Of a stretch of 13,372 nt of DNA, positions 7,981 to 13,372 are shown piece by piece; position 1 is the stretch's first letter, and every line of letters starts with the position of its first letter. The position numbers and the translations under genes were made by a program. The stretch comes from Planctomycetota bacterium. GTDB taxonomy: Bacteria > Planctomycetota > Phycisphaerae > Sedimentisphaerales > SM23-30. The stretch spans positions 1 through 13,372 of the forward strand of contig JAKQBU010000403.1 in NCBI GenBank assembly GCA_029573975.1, written 5' to 3'. The notes below the pieces were generated by a model. It saw only the letters and a list, made by a program, of their open reading frames with translations. It searched no databases and had not been told where the DNA came from.

Positions 7981-10377
7981 TTGTTATCATGGTTTCTGGA
8001 AAAACTAGGCATCCAACAAACCCTCACGGGACAACTGGAGCAGGTACAGTGGCTGTGGGCACGGCCGACGGTGCTGCTGGTGGGGCTGGCCCTGCTGCTG
8101 CCGGCGGCAATTTTTATTGTTTTGCGGCATCGGAATAATCTGGCGCATGTTTCGCGGCCCGTTCGTGTGATTCTGTCGGTCTGCCGGATCGGAATTCTGC
8201 TGGTACTGATCATAGTACTGGGTGGACCGTTTTTGCGGCTGACGGAGCCGGTCTCCAGCAAGCCGTTGCTGTTCTGGTTACAGGATGAATCGGAGAGTAT
8301 GTCTCTGCCGGTCGGTAATTTCAGCGAAGAACAGACCGTGCAAATGGCGGCGGCGGCAGGTATGATGGAAAAAACTGCTGAAGGTGCCGTTACCGCAATG
8401 GATGCGCAGGTCCGAAAAGAAATGAACAATATGAACCGGGCGGAATTCCTGCAGCGGGTACTGGAAAAACATAAACCGCTTTTGGATGAATTAAAGGAAC
8501 GGTTCGAATTGCGTTCGTATCGCTTTGCCAGGAATTTAGTACCTGGGATGGCGGAGAGCGGCGGGGGAGGGGAGGAGGTTATCACCGCCGGGCAAAAGGA
8601 TACCAATCTGGGCGGGGTGCTGGAGGAGGTGATGGACCAGATGGCGGGGCGAAAGTCAGCCGGCATCGTGGTTTTCAGCGACGGCCAGAGTACAATGGGA
8701 GCGGATCCGGCGCAGGTGCTGCGGCGGTATCAAACGGTTACTACGGAACAAATGACCGTGCCGGTGTGGACGGTGCCGGTGGGCAGTTCCGAACCGCTGG
8801 TGGATATAGCCTGCCTGGATGTGCTTTGTCCGGGGCAGTTGACTCTACAGGATACGGCGGTACTGGTGGCTACGGTCCATTCGCATGGCTTTGACGGGCG
8901 GGCCGTGAAGGTGCGGCTGCTCGAACAGGAAAAGGTGCTGGAGGAAAAGGAACTGATTCTCGCGGGGGGGCAGCGCCAGCAGGTGCAGCTTACCTTCGAG
9001 GCGAAAGAGGCGGGGACCCATCTACTGATGGTGGAAGTGGAAAAGCAGGGGGAGGAACAGGTTCCGATCAACAACCGGATGGGGGTGAGTATCGAGGTGG
9101 ACGAGCAGCGGTGGAAGGTGCTGTACCTGGAAGGGTATCCGCGATGGGATTTCCGGTTTCTCGATTATGCCCTGCGGCGCGACCAGGGGCTGGAAGTGAC
9201 GATGGTGATGGAGGCGAGCCTGACGGCGGAAAGGAAGGAGCAGGAGGAATTGTATAAGATGGCCCATTTGCCGGGGGATGCGAAGGGCTTTGCCGATTAT
9301 GATGTGGTCATGCTGGGGGATATAACCCCGGCTTTGCTGCCGCCGGTCGTGCAGGAACCATTGGCCCAGGCAGTGGAGCGGGAAGGCGTGGGATTGATTG
9401 TCCAGGCCGGTCCGCAGGCCATGCCGCATGCTTTTGCCGGTGAACCGCTGGCACGGTTGCTGCCGATGGTGTTTTCCGTCGATAAGAGGGGAGTAGATGC
9501 CCCGGCGTTCGCCCCGTTTCAGATGGCCGTTACTGCGCAGGGATCGATTCATCCGGCATTTCGGTTGTATGACAGCGCCACGCAGAACCGGGGCGTCTGG
9601 AGCCGCATGCCGACCTTTTACTGGGCAGCGGCCGGGGAAGAAGTTAGTCCCGCGGCGACCCTGCTGGCGGAATTAACCGTCCTGGAACAGCAAAAAATGC
9701 CGCTGATTGTGGAACAGTATGCCGGGGCCGGCCGGGTGCTGTTCATCGGGACGGATTCGACCTACCGGTGGCGGGCGTATATCGGGGATCCGCTGTTTTC
9801 CCGCTTTTGGGGACAGGCGATAAGGCATGTGGCCCGTTCCCGTCAGCGCAGCGGCCGGAGCGGCTGGCTGGAGGTATATCCGGCGCGGGTGGAGGCGGGG
9901 GAGAGCGTTTCACTGGAACTGTATGCGCTGGACGGGGCGGGCAAGCCCCTGACTGCGGAGGAGGTCACAGGTCGCGTGGTGTCGGGGGAAAAAGCCGGGT
10001 CGATCCGCTTGAAACCGGCGGCGGAGGCGGGGCATTTTCGCGGCACCTGGACGGGCAGCGAGGAGGGGGAATATGTTTTTCAGGTAGAGGCGGAAGGGAA
10101 AATGGTTACCGGCTCGGTGCGGGTATCCCAGGCCGGCCGGGAACTGCTGCGCCCGGATGTGGACCGGGATACGCTGGGCAGTCTGGCGGAACTCAGCAAA
10201 GGAGGGCTGCTGGAACTGCCGGATATCGGGAAATTATCCCAGTGCCTCCAGGGGGAAGTCCACACGACGCAGCGCATTCACGAAGATGAAATATGGGACA
10301 ACTGGTTCACCCTGATTTTGCTGATATCGCTGTATTGTACGGATGTATTGGTGCGCCGGATATCCGGCTTAACGTAG
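7981..10377 (+). CDS. Membrane protein with VWA and glutamine-amidotransferase-like domains
   Basis: The 798-residue product starts at TTG (GGAGAG 8 bases upstream). Two membrane helices lie at about 29-49 and 63-84. The VWA-type domain follows with a complete MIDAS set: LQDESESM (D102, S104, S106), DTNLGGVL (T208) and VVFSDGQ (D234). A charged helical insert (about 113-172) separates the first two motifs. Residues 275-372 are a beta-sandwich. Residues 376-620 resemble the glutamine-amidotransferase-like fold of this family (KVLYLEGYPRWDFRFLDYAL, YDVVMLGDITP, GVGLIVQAGPQ, RVLFIGTDSTYRWR) without a recognisable catalytic Cys-His-Glu triad. Residues 628-715 form another beta domain. A C-terminal helix (776-793) returns to the membrane. 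Proteins of this type sit in planctomycete MoxR operons; this one is the most intact metal-site VWA partner here. Its stop codon overlaps the next gene's ribosome binding site. Confidence 0.88.
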   Translation: MLSWFLEKLGIQQTLTGQLEQVQWLWARPTVLLVGLALLLPAAIFIVLRHRNNLAHVSRPVRVILSVCRIGILLVLIIVLGGPFLRLTEPVSSKPLLFWLQDESESMSLPVGNFSEEQTVQMAAAAGMMEKTAEGAVTAMDAQVRKEMNNMNRAEFLQRVLEKHKPLLDELKERFELRSYRFARNLVPGMAESGGGGEEVITAGQKDTNLGGVLEEVMDQMAGRKSAGIVVFSDGQSTMGADPAQVLRRYQTVTTEQMTVPVWTVPVGSSEPLVDIACLDVLCPGQLTLQDTAVLVATVHSHGFDGRAVKVRLLEQEKVLEEKELILAGGQRQQVQLTFEAKEAGTHLLMVEVEKQGEEQVPINNRMGVSIEVDEQRWKVLYLEGYPRWDFRFLDYALRRDQGLEVTMVMEASLTAERKEQEELYKMAHLPGDAKGFADYDVVMLGDITPALLPPVVQEPLAQAVEREGVGLIVQAGPQAMPHAFAGEPLARLLPMVFSVDKRGVDAPAFAPFQMAVTAQGSIHPAFRLYDSATQNRGVWSRMPTFYWAAAGEEVSPAATLLAELTVLEQQKMPLIVEQYAGAGRVLFIGTDSTYRWRAYIGDPLFSRFWGQAIRHVARSRQRSGRSGWLEVYPARVEAGESVSLELYALDGAGKPLTAEEVTGRVVSGEKAGSIRLKPAAEAGHFRGTWTGSEEGEYVFQVEAEGKMVTGSVRVSQAGRELLRPDVDRDTLGSLAELSKGGLLELPDIGKLSQCLQGEVHTTQRIHEDEIWDNWFTLILLISLYCTDVLVRRISGLT

Positions 10378-10380
10378 GAG
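10376..10380 (+). promoter_or_regulatory. Shine-Dalgarno site overlapping the upstream stop codon
   Basis: AGGAG overlaps the TAG stop of the VWA/GATase-like gene (10375-10377) and lies 7 bases before ATG 10388. This arrangement suggests translational coupling between the two genes. Confidence 0.7.
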
Positions 10381-10387
10381 TTGCATA

Positions 10388-11497
10388 ATGAACAAAACGG
10401 TTCAAACACCAACGGCAGTTCGTTCGGGCGGAATGGCGGCCTGGATGATTCTTTTACTGGTTGTGATCGGGCTGCTGGCGGCTGCCGGCACGGTAGTGCT
10501 TTTGAAGTCCGGGCCGGGACCGGAGGAAGAACTGACGGAAAATCTGCTGCCCGATCCGCGGGAAATGGCGCGGATTGAGGCCTCCGCCGACAAAGCATTG
10601 GAGTATCTGGTGCGGCAGCAATTGCCGGACGGCAACTGGCCCAGCAGTTATGGTTCCAACAATGGGGTCAATGCCCTTTGTCTGCTGGCGTTTCTGGGCC
10701 GCGGCCATGTGCCCGGCCGGGGTCCGTACCAAAGCGTGGTGGACCATGCTGTCAATTATCTGCTGGCGACGCAGCAGACCAATGGTTTGTATCTTTCGCC
10801 CAATCCTTCCAACGGCCCGATGTACGAGCACGGCTTGACGACACTAGCCATGATTGAATCGTATGGGCAGATACCGACCCCCCAGATGCGCAGCAGCGTC
10901 CAGCAGGCGGTGAACCTGATTTTACAAAGCCAGTCTCCCGCGGGGGGCTGGCGGTATCAGCCGGTACCGGCGGATGCCGACTTAAGCGTTACGGTCATGC
11001 AGGTGGTGGCTTTGAAGGCGGCTATCAACGCCCGTTTAACCGTACCCGCTGAGACGATGGAAAAGGCCCTCGAATATGCAAAAAAATGCGCCCATCCGGA
11101 CGGCGGCTTTTATTATCAGCCGGGACACGCCGAAGGACCCGCCCCCGCCCGTACGGCCGCCGGAATTCTCTGTATGCAATTGCTGGGAGCGTTTGACGAT
11201 CCGGCTGTGGCCAAAAGCTTCGACTGGCTGGACAAAGTCAATTACCAGAAGGATATTCCGTATTTCTGGTACATGAATTATTATGCGATGCAGGCCCATT
11301 TTCAGGCCGGCGGCAACTATTGGGCACGATGGCACCCCAAAGTCCGCAAGTTCCTCTTTGAAAACCAGAAGCAGGACGGCAGTTGGGAAGGATACGGTGA
11401 GCAGAGCGTGAACGGGCCGGCCTTTTGTTATTCCACGGCGATGGGCGCTCTCTGCCTGGAGGTCTATATGCATTTTCTGCCGGTGTATCAGCGTTGA
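10388..11497 (+). CDS. Membrane-anchored alpha/alpha-toroid protein (prenyltransferase/squalene-oxidase repeats)
   Basis: The 369-residue protein has one N-terminal membrane helix (about 18-40), a short linker, then an all-helical repeat region from about residue 60 to the end. At least five QW-like repeats are visible: QQLPDGNW (78), QQTNGLYL (129), QSPAGGWRY (182), HPDGGFYYQ (236) and QKQDGSWEG (327). Such repeats build the alpha/alpha toroid of terpene cyclases, protein prenyltransferase beta subunits and thioester-containing macroglobulins. It is often auto-annotated as squalene-hopene cyclase, but at about half that length, with DADLS (196-200) where the cyclase has DXDD and with a membrane anchor, a cyclase role is unlikely. 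In planctomycetes this type of gene often ends the MoxR-VWA cluster, so an envelope binding or scaffold role is more plausible. ATG 10388 is supported by AGGAG 7 bases upstream. Confidence 0.88.
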   Translation: MNKTVQTPTAVRSGGMAAWMILLLVVIGLLAAAGTVVLLKSGPGPEEELTENLLPDPREMARIEASADKALEYLVRQQLPDGNWPSSYGSNNGVNALCLLAFLGRGHVPGRGPYQSVVDHAVNYLLATQQTNGLYLSPNPSNGPMYEHGLTTLAMIESYGQIPTPQMRSSVQQAVNLILQSQSPAGGWRYQPVPADADLSVTVMQVVALKAAINARLTVPAETMEKALEYAKKCAHPDGGFYYQPGHAEGPAPARTAAGILCMQLLGAFDDPAVAKSFDWLDKVNYQKDIPYFWYMNYYAMQAHFQAGGNYWARWHPKVRKFLFENQKQDGSWEGYGEQSVNGPAFCYSTAMGALCLEVYMHFLPVYQR

Positions 11498-11518
11498 TTT
11501 TGCCGGAAGGTATTTGGT

Positions 11519-11524
11519 GAAAGG
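11519..11524 (+). promoter_or_regulatory. Shine-Dalgarno site for the coiled-coil lipoprotein
   Basis: GAAAGG lies 8 bases before ATG 11533 but only 2 bases before the in-frame GTG at 11527. The spacing selects the ATG as the start. Confidence 0.6.
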
Positions 11525-11532
11525 TTGTGCGT

Positions 11533-12471
11533 ATGAAATGGATAAAACGATTTTTTATCATACTGCTTTGTGCATCGGTTCTGGCAGGCTGTGAACAAAA
11601 GCAGGAAGCAAATAATGAATTACAGGCCGCGGTTTCTCAGGCCCAGGCCGCCTGCCAGCAACTGCAGGCCGATCTGGAAAAGGTAAAGAACGATCTGGCG
11701 GCGGCGTCGAAAGAGCGGGATGAGTTGCAGGTGCTGTCCAAAGAAAACAAAACCAAGATGGCCGGACTGGGGGTTTTGCTGCATACTACTCTGGAGGAGG
11801 GGAAAAAACTCAAGACCGATCTGGATGCCGTGACTGCGGAGCGGGATACTTTGAAAAGTGACCTGGCAAAAACCACCGAGTTGCTGAACAAGGCCCAGGG
11901 GGATTTGACGGCGACAGCCCAGCAGCGCGACCAGTTGAAACAGGAACGCGATGCCCTGGCGACGGAAATCTCCACCAAGTCTGAGTCATTCAATTCGCTG
12001 CAGGCGGAGCTGGCCACCACAATCCAGGAACGCAACGAGGCGCGGGACCAACTGGCCAAAACCACGGAAACCCTGAATCAGACCCAGACCAGTCTTGAGG
12101 CAATAACGAAAGAGCGGGATACGGTCAGCGGGGAATTGGCGCAAAGCTCCAAGTCTCACAACGAAACGCTGGGGGTATTATCCACCGTTATTCAGGAGCG
12201 GGATAAACTGAAAACCGACATCGCGCAGACGACGGAAACCCTGAATAAGAAGCTGGCCGAACTGCAGCAGAGCAAGGAGGCCGTGACGGTCGAAGCCGGC
12301 AAGATCAATGAGAGCCTGGCGGCCGTTACCAAGGCGCGGGATGACCTGCAGAAACAAACGGCGGAGCAGGCCCAGAAAATCGCTGCCCTGGAGGCGGAAA
12401 TCGCCAAGTTAAACGCCGCCCTGGCAGAGCTGCAAAAACAAGTCGAGAAAAAAGACTCTCCGCCCGCATAA
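11533..12471 (+). CDS. Coiled-coil lipoprotein
   Basis: The 312-residue product has a classical lipoprotein signal: MKWIKRFF basic start, hydrophobic stretch, and lipobox LAGC with the lipidated cysteine at residue 20. The mature part, about 290 residues, is almost wholly predicted coiled coil, rich in Ala, Gln, Glu, Lys, Leu and Thr and free of aromatic residues except one Phe (153). Motifs of the ERD-x-L type recur at residues 61, 103, 131 (QRD), 138, 166 (ERN), 194, 222 and 268 (ARD); several are exactly 28 residues apart, or four heptads. The tail KKDSPPA leaves the coil. No enzymatic domain is visible. A lipid-anchored rod in the periplasm or outer envelope, possibly docking the membrane VWA proteins or the coiled coil of the DUF4175 protein, is an inference from position only. 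The gene follows the toroid gene after 35 bp without a terminator. Confidence 0.88.
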   Translation: MKWIKRFFIILLCASVLAGCEQKQEANNELQAAVSQAQAACQQLQADLEKVKNDLAAASKERDELQVLSKENKTKMAGLGVLLHTTLEEGKKLKTDLDAVTAERDTLKSDLAKTTELLNKAQGDLTATAQQRDQLKQERDALATEISTKSESFNSLQAELATTIQERNEARDQLAKTTETLNQTQTSLEAITKERDTVSGELAQSSKSHNETLGVLSTVIQERDKLKTDIAQTTETLNKKLAELQQSKEAVTVEAGKINESLAAVTKARDDLQKQTAEQAQKIAALEAEIAKLNAALAELQKQVEKKDSPPA

Positions 12472-12476
12472 TAATT

Positions 12477-12482
12477 GAAGGA
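12477..12482 (+). promoter_or_regulatory. Shine-Dalgarno site deciding the start of the next gene
   Basis: GAAGGA directly abuts ATG 12483 (no spacing) but lies 6 bases before the in-frame ATG 12489, which is therefore the likelier start. Confidence 0.65.
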
Positions 12483-12488
12483 ATGCCT

Positions 12489-13364
12489 ATGACAGGTTTA
12501 GCACAAAATATATTAGCGGTTCTGCTGAGCGTTATAGTTCCCGCTGACACCAACCAGACGGGAACCATTACCGCCGTTGTGAAAACGGCCCAGCCGCTAA
12601 CCGGTGCGGCAGCCGTTCAGCGGCAGGCGGAGCAAATCACCACCACCAAAGGAAAAGAACACGATATCGGCATGTATGCCCGTGTGTATGAAGGCCGGAT
12701 TACAGAGGGGAAACTGGTCATCGAGGGTCTGCCGGTTCCCGGTGTATATGATTTGCAGTTCGAGACTAAAAATGGCGGGATGGTATGCGGTTGGGACCCC
12801 AATGTCCCGGAAAGCGATTATGTTGGCGATCCGCCGCTGGAGGATGAGGCAAAAACCAAGATTCTCAAAAAAATGGCCGATGAGGAATTCAGTGCCTTTT
12901 CCGACCAGATGTGGATTTTGGATATGCAGGGGAATGTTCAACATGCGGTTCTGCTGGTCATGGCCCTGCGCATGCGTCCCTTTGTCGGCGGGAATTACCA
13001 GCCGGGCGAATGGGTCTGGCGAATCGAACGCTGGCAGTGGGAAAATCCCGAAGAAGATACCTGGGTCCCTTATCGCCGGCGTCCTTTCTACGCCCTGAAT
13101 CGGCAGAGGCTTTACGAAAAACAACTAAAGGAAAAACAAATCCTATTCGCCCGTCATCTAGGCGGAATCTGTTTAACCAAAGAACGTCAAACCGTGGACC
13201 TGGGTGCGATCCAACTCCCCCAGCCGGTCCCCGGCGTCTTTGCCGTCCATCCGGATGGTTCGTTCATACCTCCGGTTATACTGAAAGGCCCTGAAAAACC
13301 CGATTGGCCGGTCATGCCAAAAGAAATCATGCCTGAAAAAGAACAGGCAGGAGGTGCCAAATGA
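12489..13364 (+). CDS. Secreted protein of unknown function, beta-rich N-terminal part
   Basis: I do not recognise this 291-residue protein. It begins with a hydrophobic stretch (about 3-18) ending VPA-DT, consistent with a signal peptide cleaved near residue 19, although the n-region has no basic residue; an uncleaved anchor is possible. Residues 24-100 look like a beta-sandwich (GTITAVVK, ARVYEG, GKLVIEGLPVPGVYDLQFET), as in carboxypeptidase-regulatory or transthyretin-like folds. The middle has a charged helix (118-138) and a segment with many aromatic residues (WVWRIERWQWENPEEDTWVPY, about 175-195). There is a second basic helix (202-222), and the C-terminus is proline-rich and charged. 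Only two cysteines remain after the signal (100, 228). The ATG at 12489 is chosen on ribosome-site spacing; ATG 12483 would add two residues. The stop overlaps the start of the next gene. Confidence 0.8.
   Translation: MTGLAQNILAVLLSVIVPADTNQTGTITAVVKTAQPLTGAAAVQRQAEQITTTKGKEHDIGMYARVYEGRITEGKLVIEGLPVPGVYDLQFETKNGGMVCGWDPNVPESDYVGDPPLEDEAKTKILKKMADEEFSAFSDQMWILDMQGNVQHAVLLVMALRMRPFVGGNYQPGEWVWRIERWQWENPEEDTWVPYRRRPFYALNRQRLYEKQLKEKQILFARHLGGICLTKERQTVDLGAIQLPQPVPGVFAVHPDGSFIPPVILKGPEKPDWPVMPKEIMPEKEQAGGAK
13349..13355 (+). promoter_or_regulatory. Strong Shine-Dalgarno site before the right-edge gene
   Basis: AGGAGGT lies 5 bases before ATG 13361 and is the best ribosome binding site in the window. 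It lies inside the end of the preceding coding sequence, so the two genes are probably translationally coupled. Confidence 0.75.
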
Positions 13365-13372
13365 TTTGTAGT
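13361..13372 (+). CDS. Start of a further operon gene (four codons only)
   Basis: ATG 13361 overlaps the TGA stop of the preceding gene (ATGA, 4-base overlap) and is preceded by AGGAGGT at ideal spacing. Only M-I-C-S is visible before the window ends, so no product can be named. The overlap and strong ribosome site show that the operon continues rightward. Confidence 0.65.

Noticed and set aside
4612..8666. Long minus-strand open frames opposite the DUF4175 and VWA/GATase-like genes (for example 4612-5433, 6853-7551, 7956-8666)
   Set aside because: Their products are low-complexity Arg/Pro/His/Ser-rich sequences typical of the antisense of GC-rich genes, with no domain or ribosome site; the plus-strand genes have clear family motifs.
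2857..9840. Glutamine-amidotransferase-like regions as active amidotransferases
   Set aside because: Neither membrane VWA protein shows the nucleophile cysteine elbow and His-Glu pair expected of an active class I enzyme, so they are described as fold-like only.
11527..11532. GTG 11527 as start of the lipoprotein
   Set aside because: It is only 2 bases from GAAAGG; ATG 11533 has 8-base spacing and gives a standard signal peptide.
12483..12488. ATG 12483 as start of the secreted orphan
   Set aside because: The ribosome site GAAGGA directly abuts it; ATG 12489 has normal spacing.

Overview
The window carries one long run of same-strand (+) genes, about 13.3 kb with gaps of 71 bp or less, that reads as a single operon. 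The likely host is a planctomycete, probably of the Phycisphaerae. The evidence is a prepilin-like protein with the [17 protein letters not shown]-terminus and LWKLRWH C-terminal segment common in that group, a typical planctomycetal order of MoxR-associated genes, and a planctomycete-type module embedded in the largest protein. The lineage is inferred from protein style only; there is no rRNA or marker gene.

Left edge (1-122): the last 32 codons of a MoxR-family AAA+ ATPase. The preceding bases 1-23 are an exact reverse complement of 82-104 and put a stop in frame, so the left end looks like a fold-back (snap-back) chimera rather than true upstream sequence. Bases 123-193 are a short leader with a small hairpin. 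Next comes a prepilin-like secreted protein (194-919), which sits unusually between moxR and its normal partner.

Core (961-11497): a DUF58 protein, a BatA-type membrane VWA protein, a 1245-residue DUF4175-type membrane protein with a long coiled coil, a second membrane protein with VWA and glutamine-amidotransferase-like domains (TTG start), and a membrane-anchored alpha/alpha-toroid (prenyltransferase/squalene-oxidase repeat) protein. This matches the MoxR-VWA envelope cluster widespread in planctomycetes and related to the Bat (aerotolerance) operons. In these systems the AAA+ ATPase is thought to remodel or activate targets with help from VWA proteins that bind metal through MIDAS sites. 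The actual substrate is unknown.

Tail (11533-13372): a coiled-coil lipoprotein, a secreted protein of unknown function with a beta-rich N-terminal part, and the first four codons of another gene that overlaps the stop codon before it and has a strong Shine-Dalgarno site. These tail genes share the operon and are the least understood part. No tRNA, rRNA, CRISPR array, insertion sequence or convincing intrinsic terminator was seen.
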